DNA of 64,000 bases. It comes from CAZFER01 sp964517495. Lineage in GTDB: Bacteria; Hinthialibacterota; Hinthialibacteria; Hinthialibacterales; Hinthialibacteraceae. Under the pieces are notes generated by a model. The model saw only the letters and a program-made list of their open reading frames with translations, did no database searches and was not told the origin of the DNA. Position numbers and translations under genes: made by a program. Every line of letters begins with the position of its first letter. Positions within the stretch are counted from its first letter, which is position 1. Location of the stretch: contig CAZFER010000032.1 of the NCBI GenBank assembly GCA_964517495.1, forward strand, positions 5,451-69,450. The letters are read 5' to 3'. Shown piece after piece: positions 17,282 through 26,208 of the stretch.

Positions 17282-17974
17282 TTACACAAAAAATGAATAT
17301 TTGATCCAGACAAATAAGGGGGTAAAAAACATGCCTGGGAATAGATTCCCCAAGCGTATTTTTCCCAGTTCAAGCATGTTGATGGAGATGGCCACGATCA
17401 GCAATCCTCCAGCCGATGCTGTTTCGGTGATCATATAAGTTGGTAATCCTGAACCAATTGCCATAAAGAAGAGGGTTAATCCCCCTTGAAATAGCAGGAT
17501 TGTCAAGGAACTTGCCATGACACCTGCTCCCATTGCACCAGCTAAAAAGATGGAAGCATGGCCATCAAGCAAACTCTTTGTATAGATAAGGTCTCCATTT
17601 CCTTCTACTCCAGCTCGGAACGTGCCAACCACGGTTAACGCTCCCATACAAAATAATATACTGGAGAAGACATACGCATCGACAAATTGGGAGTCACCTT
17701 CATGTTTGAGCCATCGTTTAAGTACTCCTCCAAAGGCTTGCAAACGTGCTTCGATGTTTAATCCCTCACCCACTAATCCCCCCACAATCATACCGAATGC
17801 CAGGAGTGGAATCTCCTGAGTTTTTAGGGCATCTTTCAAGCCAATCACAATGGTGGCCAGGCCGATGGCTTGAAAGAGAATACTCTTGAAACGGGGAGCC
17901 AATTTGCCATGTAGCAAGAGGCCTATGGCGGATCCGATTAAAACCGCCAGAGTATTAATTAAAGTTGGTAGCAT
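17282..17974 (-). CDS. DUF554 family membrane protein (YqgA/YdfK-like)
   Basis: 230 aa, six to seven hydrophobic helices. The start LPTLINTLAVLIGSAIGLLL followed by QAIGLATIVIGLKDAL and the Gly-rich FGMIVGGLVGEGLNIE is characteristic of DUF554. The middle GALTVVGTFRAGVEGNGDLIYTK-type segment matches as well. The family's function is not established; a transport role is assumed. Convergent with the TPR gene and 18 bp downstream of the next minus-strand gene, so probably a two-gene unit. Confidence 0.8.
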   Translation of the reverse strand: MLPTLINTLAVLIGSAIGLLLHGKLAPRFKSILFQAIGLATIVIGLKDALKTQEIPLLAFGMIVGGLVGEGLNIEARLQAFGGVLKRWLKHEGDSQFVDAYVFSSILFCMGALTVVGTFRAGVEGNGDLIYTKSLLDGHASIFLAGAMGAGVMASSLTILLFQGGLTLFFMAIGSGLPTYMITETASAGGLLIVAISINMLELGKIRLGNLFPGMFFTPLFVWIKYSFFV

Positions 17975-17992
17975 TATTCATAAAAGATCAAA

Positions 17993-18535
17993 TTAATATT
18001 CAGTCAACGCATAATCGACAGCATGAAAGAGTTTTTTGGTATAATTTAAGATTCGCTTTTTTAGTTTATTCAAAGCATTGAAATCACGTTCTTCGATCTC
18101 AACTTCAATACCCACAAAGGTTTTGTTGTTCCAACCACGCTGGCCGCTATGGGCGGGCTGCATGTAGACAATGAATGTTGGCGCCTGCATCCCGTATTCA
18201 TTTTCAGAATAAACCATCATGCCTTCCAATATTTTATCCGGGTCCTTGCCACTTACTTCTTCGCCGATTTCAAGGTCAAGCGAAACACGAAAACGGTCAG
18301 GCAGTTCGGCGCGTAAAATAACAAATCCCAGCCCCGCCCGTTTCACGTCGCGTTTTTTGCTCATGCGTGTAAGGTAATATTGGGCTTGGGGGCTGGTGCC
18401 GGTATATTTGAAAATACCATAATCATTGTCAGGTGCGGATAAGATTTCTTCATATTGATGAAGATCGTTATATATATCCGTGATCAGGTTGTCCAATTGT
18501 TTGCATTCCAACTCTCTTGATTGCAATCCATACAT
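17993..18535 (-). CDS. Hypothetical protein
   Basis: 180 aa, soluble, no signal peptide, mixed alpha/beta. An acidic N-terminal helix (~1-35) is followed by beta strands (AGLGFVILRAELPDRFRVSLDLEIG) and a C-terminal amphipathic helix with Lys/Leu/Tyr. I recognise no domain. Coding is supported by length, codon pattern and the tight 18-bp spacing to the DUF554 gene. Confidence 0.5.
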   Translation of the reverse strand: MYGLQSRELECKQLDNLITDIYNDLHQYEEILSAPDNDYGIFKYTGTSPQAQYYLTRMSKKRDVKRAGLGFVILRAELPDRFRVSLDLEIGEEVSGKDPDKILEGMMVYSENEYGMQAPTFIVYMQPAHSGQRGWNNKTFVGIEVEIEERDFNALNKLKKRILNYTKKLFHAVDYALTEY

Positions 18536-18776
18536 GCCGGGTTAACTCCATTAATTTCCTTATCATTCGTTATTTAATGTTTTATTTAATAAGGTTATGA
18601 TAAAATATGTGGCCTCTGAACTTTCGTATAGAGGCTGGAACTCTTTATTCTACCTGTTTTACTCGATCGTTGAAACATGCCGGTAACTGTTCCCACTATC
18701 ATATGGCGCTCTGCCACAGGTAAATACGATTCAAGTTGAGTTGGATCAGCGCTTTACAACCAAAAATGAGGAACGG

Positions 18777-18914
18777 ATGTTGAAACCATTCATTTTCGCG
18801 TCAAAAAAAGTAACGATTAAACCTGGATCGACAAAAAAGCGGCGATCACAACCAGTACACAGCATCAGGACCTATATTGATCCTGCCACGGGAGTTATTT
18901 GGGAGTATTATTAA
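18777..18914 (+). CDS. Possible small protein, 45 aa
   Basis: ATG 18777 to TAA 18914, preceded by GAGGAACGG as a ribosome site. The product is basic in the middle (GSTKKRRSQ) and ends YIDPATGVIWEYY. The IDPATG motif recalls the IDPGTG turn seen in several small conserved proteins. Codon context is limited and it may be chance. The rest of 18536-18776 shows nothing I can name. Confidence 0.3.
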   Translation: MLKPFIFASKKVTIKPGSTKKRRSQPVHSIRTYIDPATGVIWEYY

Positions 18915-18916
18915 AA

Positions 18917-18992
18917 TGGGGTGGCTGATGGGATTTGAACCCACGACAACCGGAGCCACAATCCGGTGCTCTGCCCCTGAGCTACAGCCACC
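18917..18992 (-). tRNA. tRNA-His (anticodon GTG)
   Basis: Reading the minus strand: acceptor stem GTGGCTG/CAGCCAC with an extra 5' G (position -1) opposite C73, the hallmark of tRNA-His; D-arm AGCTCAGGGGCAGAGCA; anticodon loop with GTG; T-arm GGGTTCAAATCCC; and an encoded 3' CCA. 76 nt in total. Confidence 0.95.
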
Positions 18993-19232
18993 ACAAAAGA
19001 TAGGTATGTTTAACTAATCATTATCTTATCTCGAAGGCTTAATACATACAAGCCATATTCACAAGTTTATTATTGAACATTCCTGTCCTATCTGTAATAC
19101 CTGGTTTCATGAGATAATATCGATATTACCGTTTCAAGTTGTTGAAATATATAGGGTTGTGATATTGAATTTCTTTGAATTAACTCAACGAGAGGGTGAC
19201 AACCATTGAAAACCCCTTTGTGATAGGGCTAT

Positions 19233-19263
19233 CAAGGGTAGAATAAACAACATTCTACCCTTG
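19233..19263. terminator. Perfect 12-bp stem-loop
   Basis: CAAGGGTAGAAT (19233-19244) and ATTCTACCCTTG (19252-19263) pair perfectly around a 7-nt loop. No U-run follows on either strand, so it is a terminator only by analogy; an RNA structural element is equally likely. Confidence 0.35.
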
Positions 19264-19298
19264 GCACCCGTGCAACCACGCTTATATGAGGATTTACC

Positions 19299-19325
19299 AT
19301 GGCCGTATCAATTTGGTACGGCCAT
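19299..19325 (+). terminator. Stem-loop ATGGCCGTA/TACGGCCAT followed by T-rich sequence
   Basis: A 9-bp perfect stem with a 9-nt loop, followed by TGCTTATTTTATG. It resembles an imperfect intrinsic terminator on the plus strand, yet no plus-strand gene precedes it closely, so it may end an unannotated RNA. Confidence 0.4.
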
Positions 19326-19536
19326 TGCTTATTTTATGACCAAAAGCACCGATTTTTGCTGGTGTTATGAATAATGAGGCTGAAATGCTTATTTTATGAT
19401 ATGTTAAACCGATAATAATGGGCTTGAGTCAAGTAGTCATAAAAAGATACCGATAATAGATGAAATAGTAAGGTAAGCAATTGGAATCGTTTGATTTCCA
19501 GGATTTCAATTGCTAGAACGAACTGTGATTAGAAAA

Positions 19537-22500
19537 ATGAATTCAATGCTCCCAATATTGAATTTCTGCCGATCATTTACGATACTGATTGCCGCATTGG
19601 TTTTCCTGAGTAGTAGCCAGACAGGCAAAGCTTTCTCCCAAACCATCATATTGGGGAAAAGAAATCCAGATTTTGGCAACCAGGCCGTTTCGCCCTTGGC
19701 GATTGAAAACAGCACCATCGAAACCATTGCCGGGATTCCTGAGGATTCCGGATTTGATGGGGATGGCATCCAAGCCACCAACTCACGCCTGAACACGCCA
19801 CAAGATGTAGCCTTTTTTCCTGATGGGGATCTGTTGATTGCCGATATGAACAACCACCGTGTCCGGCGTCTTGATCTTTCAACAGGGATTATTACTACCT
19901 TTGCCGGGAATGGATTTAATGGCGTTACCGGCAACACAAGATTTGCCACCCAAGCTGCCCTGGCTCAACCGCGGGGGTTGGCGGTGGATGCGTTGGGTAA
20001 TGTGTATATATCCACGCTTCATCAAATCCGCCGGGTCGCGCCCAATGGAATAATTGACCTGTATGCTGGCTCCACCCTTGGGGATGCCGGTGATAATATC
20101 CCCGCGCGCGAAGCGCAGTTTCAAACCCTTGGGGGATTAACCATTGATCCCACCAATGGTAATTTGCTGGTTGCCGATATCCTCAACCACAAGGTTCGCC
20201 AAATTACACCCGATGGTATTGTCACCACCTTGGCGGGAACCGGCGTGCTTGGTGGAGAAGGGGATGGCGGGCCATCCCATTTGGCCCAATTGTTCAGCCC
20301 GGTTGATGTGAAAGTTGATCCATTTGGTACAATATATATAGCTGAACGTTTGGGAAACCGTATCCGCATGATACGCGATGGGGTGATTAACACCATCTAT
20401 GACAGCACCATCAATCCCCGTTTTAACAAACCTCGTGGATTGGCGGTACTCGATGACATCTTTCTCTATTTTTCCGCTGATGATCATTACATTCGCCGTT
20501 ATAACCGTTTCGACAATCTAATCGAACCGATCGCAGGGACGGGTATGGGGGGATTTTCAGGTGATGGTGGACCACCAGAAACCGCATCCCTCAATGCGCC
20601 TGTGCGTCTTGCCATTGATATGGATCAAAATCTATATATCGCTGATTCCAAGAATCATGTCATTCGGCGGATCAATATACCGCCCCATAATATTGCACCA
20701 ACACCAACGCCGACATTAACACCAACGCCGACAGTCATACCCACATTTGCGCCGACCAGTACACCGACACGCACTCCGCGTCAGCAGCGTACGCCGTCAC
20801 CGACGCCAACACCTTATCCGACAGCGACTCCTACGCCAACACCAACGGCGCTTCCAGGAGGGCAACTGGCCCCGCCGATTCTTCCCGGTCAATCAACCTC
20901 GCCTAACTTTACCTTCTTCACTAATCGCCAGGTTCTCGATGTCCCCAATGATCCAAATGAAGGAACCATCAAGATCGTGCTCTCGTCAACGGCCGATGGC
21001 ACGGGCCAACTTTCGACACAGGATACGATTGCATTATCCGTTCAACATCCATCCGGATCAGTACTTCACGCGACCAAAACGTTTGTGAATCTGGCCGAAC
21101 CCCAGGATCCGTGGGACATAACCCAGTTATTCGAGAAAGGCCGAAATGCAGTTACGGTGCGTCTTATTGATTCAAAAGGGACAGAATTTTCCAGCACGGC
21201 TCTTTATTTGGTTGTTTTTACCGCCCCTGTCATTCGTGACCTTCCCGACATACGCGTTTTGGTCGAGGAAGAAGCAGAAAATGTTTATAACCTCAATGAT
21301 TATGTTTATGACCGGGATACACCTGTTGAAGATATCGCCTGGTCAATTGAAACAGAATTGGATATCCCCGAAGTGACTTTGGAAATGGATGATTCTATCT
21401 CTGTAAATGCGGGGGATGAGGTGCTGGAGACTCAATTCAGAGTCTGGGCCTCGGATAACATATTCGATGTGTCGGAAGATGTGAAAATAAAAGTCTCCAC
21501 GTTTCGTGTTAATGAATTTGTCTTGCAGGATGCACCATTGGTGGCCGATTTTGCCTATATTTCACCTTATTCATTGCGCGGTATGTTACAACCCTTGGGT
21601 GTAAATGTGGCCGATGTGCCTTTTGAAACCACCTTCGCAATCGATATCGGCTTAAAAGAAGCCTTGGTGGCGCGGGGTGAAGTTTTCCTATTCCCCGAGT
21701 TCCCCGGTGGAACGGTCGATCAACCGGAGAAGATATCTATTCTAGGCAAGCGTGAGAGTAATCCGGATGATTTGGATGCCGCGGTGTTAAGCACTTCATC
21801 CGTGGTGCCGCCTGGTGATGGGGATGCGGAACGCAATTATAACTTTACGGCTGAGAATTTTAATCAAACCAATTGGTCTGTGCGTGAAGTCAATCCCGCC
21901 GTTTACCAGCCCGGTGAAGTGAAATTGGATTTTATTCCACCAGAGCCTGTAACATTCATCACCGATGGTTATGGGGCTTCGTTCTCTGTTGAGCCGGGAG
22001 AAGCCATCCGGTTGGTCAGCGACCGTCTCGATTTACCCCCTGGTCCTACCAAGATATCCGTCTGGTATGCTGTCGAAAAACTGGATGGCAACAGTGATGA
22101 TGTCCCCACCGTGTGGCTGGGGCTGGCGGAAGACAGCAACAATATTTCCTATATAAAGGTCGGTGGCTCTGAAATCCTGGGTGAGAGCCGTTATCAATAT
22201 TTATGCACCTATTATGATGTCAAAGAACCCAACGTGTATGCCTTGATACAGGTTGTAGGTTCTCATAGTTCAGGGCGGGCGGAAGTTTTTGTTGATAATG
22301 TACGTGTATTCCCCGCCAAGCGGGATATCGACCAGGCGCTTGGTGTGACAGATTTACCCGTGGATTTCGACGGAACCTTTGAATCGAATATCAAGAATTT
22401 AGGCGTATTATTCGAAGAGATTCCCTTTGGCGGCAGAGCCGGTATAACTTCGAGAGCCAATCGCACCATTATCCCCGGTGGCTTCAAGCAATCCATGATT

Positions 22501-22923
22501 TTGGAACTGGCCAAAGAATCCCATTCCGCCGTTCACGTCCTCGTTGGTCCCAATCCCGTGGAAGAAGAACTCTTCCCACGTGTTTTAACCGCCCGTGCCT
22601 ACGTTCAGTCTTTGGATGAAACCGGTGGTGTGTTTGGTATTGGAATCACCAATGGCAATGTCGAAACCGCCACTTATGTCTCAAACGATCGCTTCCCCAA
22701 CGATCCTGATTGGATGCAGGTCTCTGCAGGAGGTTTATTCTCCCAACCAGGAGTAATGGAACCCCTCATCATCATCGAAAATCGTAACACCGCTGGCCTT
22801 TTCCCCGGTATAATCGTGGACGGCGCCACTCTTGCCGTAGATGATATCACCTTCGAAGCATTCCAAGACACGCCTCTTATGTGGGACCATAAACAAATCC
22901 CGGATAAGCTGCGATTAAAATAA
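19537..22923 (+). CDS. Large secreted NHL-repeat protein with Thr-Pro-rich linker
   Basis: 1128 aa from ATG 19537 (the frame opens at a TTG at 19510). A signal peptide ends ~GKAFSQ. Residues ~40-385 hold six NHL-type blades, each with an xPxxLAVDxxGNLYIADxxNHxIRRI-like core (for example DLLIADMNNHRVRRLD, LLVADILNHKVRQI, LYIADSKNHVIRRI), building a beta-propeller. A ~55-residue linker of repeated TPTPT units follows, then ~680 residues of beta-sandwich-like modules (including a cadherin-like DLPDIRVLVEEEAENVYNLNDYVYD section). It has no membrane anchor or sorting signal that I can see. Likely extracellular binding or surface protein; substrate unknown. Confidence 0.7.
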   Translation: MNSMLPILNFCRSFTILIAALVFLSSSQTGKAFSQTIILGKRNPDFGNQAVSPLAIENSTIETIAGIPEDSGFDGDGIQATNSRLNTPQDVAFFPDGDLLIADMNNHRVRRLDLSTGIITTFAGNGFNGVTGNTRFATQAALAQPRGLAVDALGNVYISTLHQIRRVAPNGIIDLYAGSTLGDAGDNIPAREAQFQTLGGLTIDPTNGNLLVADILNHKVRQITPDGIVTTLAGTGVLGGEGDGGPSHLAQLFSPVDVKVDPFGTIYIAERLGNRIRMIRDGVINTIYDSTINPRFNKPRGLAVLDDIFLYFSADDHYIRRYNRFDNLIEPIAGTGMGGFSGDGGPPETASLNAPVRLAIDMDQNLYIADSKNHVIRRINIPPHNIAPTPTPTLTPTPTVIPTFAPTSTPTRTPRQQRTPSPTPTPYPTATPTPTPTALPGGQLAPPILPGQSTSPNFTFFTNRQVLDVPNDPNEGTIKIVLSSTADGTGQLSTQDTIALSVQHPSGSVLHATKTFVNLAEPQDPWDITQLFEKGRNAVTVRLIDSKGTEFSSTALYLVVFTAPVIRDLPDIRVLVEEEAENVYNLNDYVYDRDTPVEDIAWSIETELDIPEVTLEMDDSISVNAGDEVLETQFRVWASDNIFDVSEDVKIKVSTFRVNEFVLQDAPLVADFAYISPYSLRGMLQPLGVNVADVPFETTFAIDIGLKEALVARGEVFLFPEFPGGTVDQPEKISILGKRESNPDDLDAAVLSTSSVVPPGDGDAERNYNFTAENFNQTNWSVREVNPAVYQPGEVKLDFIPPEPVTFITDGYGASFSVEPGEAIRLVSDRLDLPPGPTKISVWYAVEKLDGNSDDVPTVWLGLAEDSNNISYIKVGGSEILGESRYQYLCTYYDVKEPNVYALIQVVGSHSSGRAEVFVDNVRVFPAKRDIDQALGVTDLPVDFDGTFESNIKNLGVLFEEIPFGGRAGITSRANRTIIPGGFKQSMILELAKESHSAVHVLVGPNPVEEELFPRVLTARAYVQSLDETGGVFGIGITNGNVETATYVSNDRFPNDPDWMQVSAGGLFSQPGVMEPLIIIENRNTAGLFPGIIVDGATLAVDDITFEAFQDTPLMWDHKQIPDKLRLK

Positions 22924-23086
22924 TTTATTCATTCTTCTCTCAGTCCGAAAGGAAAGATAAAATCATTTGGCCATTTAAGGGAATGAATATATTTGCTCTG
23001 TTTACCTTAAAAAATCCCCAAAAAAAAGAGAACATATTTTCAAAAGCAAAAGTATCTTGATTATTTTATTAATGGGGAGCAGGATT

Positions 23087-24184
23087 ATGCCATCTAAAGT
23101 TCAAGTTGGAGTCATCGGTTCCGGATTTGTGGCGGATGTTCACGTCACTTCGATCCAGCAAATGCCGGAGGAAGCGGAAGTTGTTGCTGTTGCCTCACCC
23201 ACACCAGGGCATGCACAGTCGTTGGCGGAGCGTTATTCAATCCCGCGTGTTTTCCTCGATTACCACGATATGCTGAATGAACCTGATATTGAAATGGTGA
23301 TCATCACTACCCCCAATATCTTACATGCACGGATGACCATCGAATGCGCCAACAAGGGCAAACACGTGGTGTGTGAAAAACCGCTATGCATGACACTCGA
23401 AGAAGCGGACGAAATGATAGAGGTCTGCAAAAAACAAGGGGTGCTTTTGATGTATGCAGAAGAACTCTTTTTCACCCCCAAATATGTCAAAGCCAAAGAA
23501 ATGGCGGATCAAGGTGCATTCGGCAAGCTATATATGGTCAAACAATGCGAAAAACACTTCGGCCCCCATTCTCCCTGGTTTTGGGATATCGACCAATCGG
23601 GGGGTGGGATTTTTATGGATATGGGCTGTCATGGTATTGCGTTTTGCTATTGGTTTTTGGATCGGCCAAAAATCAAAAATGTGTTTTGCCAAATGGGGCA
23701 ATATGTCCACAGCGATAAAACCAAAGGTGAAGACAACTCGATTTGCATCATCGAATTTGAAAACAATGCCGTTGGTCTTATCGAAGACAGTTGGGCGCGC
23801 CGGGGCGGAATGGAGGATCGCGTCGAGGTGTATGGCGAAGGTGGTTTCACCTATGCGGATCTGCATATGGGCAATGCGTTGCCCACCTATAGTGAATATG
23901 GATATGGCTACGCCGTGGAAAAAGCCCCTTCCACCCAAGGGTGGAGCTGGCCGGTGTTTGAGGAACTCTGGAACTATGGCTTTCCCCAGGAATTAAACCA
24001 TTTCGCCCGCTGTGTACGTGGTAAAGATGAACCTCAATGTACCGGCGAAGATGGCCGTTTGGTTCAAGAGGTTTTGCTCGCTGGTTATCAATCAGCAGGC
24101 TGCGGGCAAAAAGTAGCATTGCCGTTTCGCCCCTCTGGAGTTAAGAAACCTATTGATTTATGGTTTAAACCATTGAATGTTTAA
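23087..24184 (+). CDS. Gfo/Idh/MocA family NAD(P)-dependent oxidoreductase
   Basis: 365 aa from ATG 23087, which has a GGGGAGCAGG ribosome site; the frame opens at 23057. The N-terminal Rossmann domain begins VGVIGSGFVADVHVTSI (GxGxxA type). The EKPLCMTLEEADEM segment carries the catalytic EKP Lys, and the GGGIFMDMGCHGIAF segment supplies the conserved sheet-domain residues. Such enzymes oxidise or reduce sugars and inositols; the substrate cannot be read from sequence. Followed after 23 bp by a secreted glycosidase-like gene, suggesting joint use in carbohydrate breakdown. Confidence 0.88.
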   Translation: MPSKVQVGVIGSGFVADVHVTSIQQMPEEAEVVAVASPTPGHAQSLAERYSIPRVFLDYHDMLNEPDIEMVIITTPNILHARMTIECANKGKHVVCEKPLCMTLEEADEMIEVCKKQGVLLMYAEELFFTPKYVKAKEMADQGAFGKLYMVKQCEKHFGPHSPWFWDIDQSGGGIFMDMGCHGIAFCYWFLDRPKIKNVFCQMGQYVHSDKTKGEDNSICIIEFENNAVGLIEDSWARRGGMEDRVEVYGEGGFTYADLHMGNALPTYSEYGYGYAVEKAPSTQGWSWPVFEELWNYGFPQELNHFARCVRGKDEPQCTGEDGRLVQEVLLAGYQSAGCGQKVALPFRPSGVKKPIDLWFKPLNV

Positions 24185-24207
24185 ATTAATTACAAAGGAT
24201 AAATCCC

Positions 24208-25704
24208 ATGAAGAATTACTTTGTTATTATATTCTCCCTCTTATTTCCCCTGTCCATTTGTGCGCAAACATCACATGTGGGGATATGGGACCGCTTTGAG
24301 GGAGAGATCGAAAATGTTCGTCAATACGATAATCCCTATACCGATGTTACTTTAAATTTGGAATACACCTCTCCTGACAATCAAACCATTCACTTTTGGG
24401 GATTTTATGACGGTGATAACCTTTGGAAATTCCGCTTTATGCCTGATCAACCAGGACGTTGGACGTATAAAGCTCAATTTTCGGATAAGAGCAAATCCGT
24501 TTCAGGTTCATTTGAATGCGTGCCATCTGATATACCAGGAATGCTTTCCGTCGATGAATCTAATCCAATGTGGTTCGGTTTCAAAGGCGGCAAGCATGGT
24601 TTGATTCGCAGTTTCCATGTTGGTGATCGTTTCTTTGCTGAAAATTGGGATGACGAAAATCGCATGGCCTTTCTCGATTGGTTCGAAGGGCAAGGCTATA
24701 ACATGTTATCTATCGCCAGCCATTATCTTAATCGAGATTCTGAAGGCCGGGGAAAAGGATGGGTAACCCCCGATCTATGGCCGCTAAATGCTGATGAATA
24801 CCAAAAAATGGAACGCATCCTTGATGAGTTGGCAAAGCGGAAGATTATGGTTTATCCCTTCGCTGGTTTCTTTGGCAAAAACTCTGATTTCCCTACGGAA
24901 CCTGATCAACAAGACCAATACATTCGTTATACGCTGGCTCGTATTGCACCCTATTGGAATCTCCTATTTAATGTGGCAGGACCCGAACCAAATCTGAAAA
25001 AACATATCTTCCTCACGTCAGACGAGGTGGCACGATTAGGTAAAAAGATAAAAGCATTGGATCCCTTTGGCCATCTTATCTCCGTCCATAACCGTACTGG
25101 CGATGATCCTTATAAGGATTCAGATTGGACCGATTATGGCATCCTGCAAGGACCCAAAACAACCAATCGAAAGAAATTGAACAATGGCCTGTTGGAAAGT
25201 CATCATTCAGCAAAACCTCTCTATGCCCAGGAAACCCTCTGGTCAGGAAATAAATATCATCCTGAATATTCCGATGAGGATTTACGCAAGAACACCTATG
25301 TTATCCACATGTCGGCAACGGCTTTGAATTTCGCTGATATGGATGGCAATTCCTCCAGCGGATTCAGCGGGAATATGGATTTATCCAAACGCAATCAACA
25401 CCGTCATGATATTGTCAGGACAGTGTGGGATTTCTTCGAAACCATCCCCTTTTATTCCATGTCACCCGCACAGAATCTTGTCGACAACGGTTTTTGTCTA
25501 GCCAGAAAGGGGGAACGTTATTTGGTCTATTTGGAACAACCAGGCCAGGTTAGCATCAAGATTGTTGATGGACCGTATCAGGTTGAATGGATCAATGCCC
25601 AAAAGACCAGTGATCGCCGCAAGGCAGGGAAGACATTGGATGGTCAGGATTTGACATCACCCGATGCAGGTGACGATTGGTTGCTCTACTTGACCAAACC
25701 CTGA
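24208..25704 (+). CDS. Secreted glycoside hydrolase-like protein (DUF5060 / DUF4038-type TIM barrel / collagen-binding-like C-terminus)
   Basis: 498 aa. Signal peptide ~1-20 (ICAQ). Residues ~25-110 form the DUF5060 beta-sandwich (WDRFEGEIEN, then LWKFRFMPDQPGRWTYKAQF). Residues ~120-400 resemble the TIM barrel of apiosidase-like DUF4038 proteins (YNMLSIASHYLNRD, MVYPFAGFFG, PLYAQETLWSG, in which the Glu could be catalytic). Residues ~410-498 resemble the putative collagen-binding domain that ends such proteins (FCLARKGERYLVYLEQPG). Likely periplasmic or extracellular attack on a plant- or algal-type glycan. Same unit as the oxidoreductase upstream. Confidence 0.75.
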   Translation: MKNYFVIIFSLLFPLSICAQTSHVGIWDRFEGEIENVRQYDNPYTDVTLNLEYTSPDNQTIHFWGFYDGDNLWKFRFMPDQPGRWTYKAQFSDKSKSVSGSFECVPSDIPGMLSVDESNPMWFGFKGGKHGLIRSFHVGDRFFAENWDDENRMAFLDWFEGQGYNMLSIASHYLNRDSEGRGKGWVTPDLWPLNADEYQKMERILDELAKRKIMVYPFAGFFGKNSDFPTEPDQQDQYIRYTLARIAPYWNLLFNVAGPEPNLKKHIFLTSDEVARLGKKIKALDPFGHLISVHNRTGDDPYKDSDWTDYGILQGPKTTNRKKLNNGLLESHHSAKPLYAQETLWSGNKYHPEYSDEDLRKNTYVIHMSATALNFADMDGNSSSGFSGNMDLSKRNQHRHDIVRTVWDFFETIPFYSMSPAQNLVDNGFCLARKGERYLVYLEQPGQVSIKIVDGPYQVEWINAQKTSDRRKAGKTLDGQDLTSPDAGDDWLLYLTKP

Positions 25705-26208
25705 ATCCAAACATCGTCATTCTAATGGATTGCAATCTTAATTTATTTGGATGATCCCGGCATTCGCTGATGGGTGGAATATATCAATTCATAAGTTGGT
25801 CTTGATCACTCTTCATTTATATCTTATCACTTTCTCGATTCTCAATTTTTATGAATTTTTGTATCAGAGAGTGATAATGTTTTGAGATAAATATAGTTCG
25901 TTGAGATAATGTTTATATTCAATTAATAAAAAAGTCCCCCTTTGAATCTTAATCGTTTTTTAGAGATATGTCTAATAAAACGAGATAATTACCTCCTAAT
26001 ATCGTATAATGGACTGACGAGATTGCATCTAGTGGCACATTCTTTGCATGCATATTGGGTGATTTCTTAGGTAAAGATCGTTGCATTTGATATTGATAAA
26101 AGGAAGGTGATTAATTTCTGATTATTTCATATTTAGATTTCATCGATTGTAAACTATCTGTTTTAACGGCATGGTATTTTTTTACGAATGAATAAGGAAG
26201 CCCCAAAA
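25705..26208. other. Intergenic region upstream of the chemoreceptor gene
   Basis: About 500 bp, AT-rich. It contains an imperfect inverted repeat (TTATCACT at 25824-25831 against AGTGATAA at 25870-25877, extended by CTC/GAG) that may end the preceding unit or bind a regulator, and the sigma54 promoter at 26033-26047. No gene seen. Confidence 0.5.
26033..26047 (+). promoter_or_regulatory. Sigma54 (RpoN) promoter
   Basis: TGGCAC-N5-TTGC matches the -24/-12 consensus at every position (TGGCAC 26033-26038, TTGC 26044-26047). It faces the chemoreceptor gene ~160 bp downstream. The spacer leaves room for an upstream enhancer, perhaps the inverted repeat at 25824-25877. Confidence 0.65.

Larger units (their letters stand above)
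18993..19536. other. Hairpin-rich non-coding region
   Basis: About 540 bp without a gene. It contains two strong stem-loops (19233-19263 and 19299-19325) and a 14-bp direct repeat TGCTTATTTTATGA at 19326-19339 and 19386-19399, exactly 60 bp apart. It could be a leader, a small RNA locus or paired terminators. Confidence 0.45.

Noticed and set aside
20697..20870. DNA minisatellite of ACACCGACGCC-type units
   Set aside because: It encodes the Thr-Pro-rich linker of the NHL protein in frame; the repetition follows from the protein sequence.
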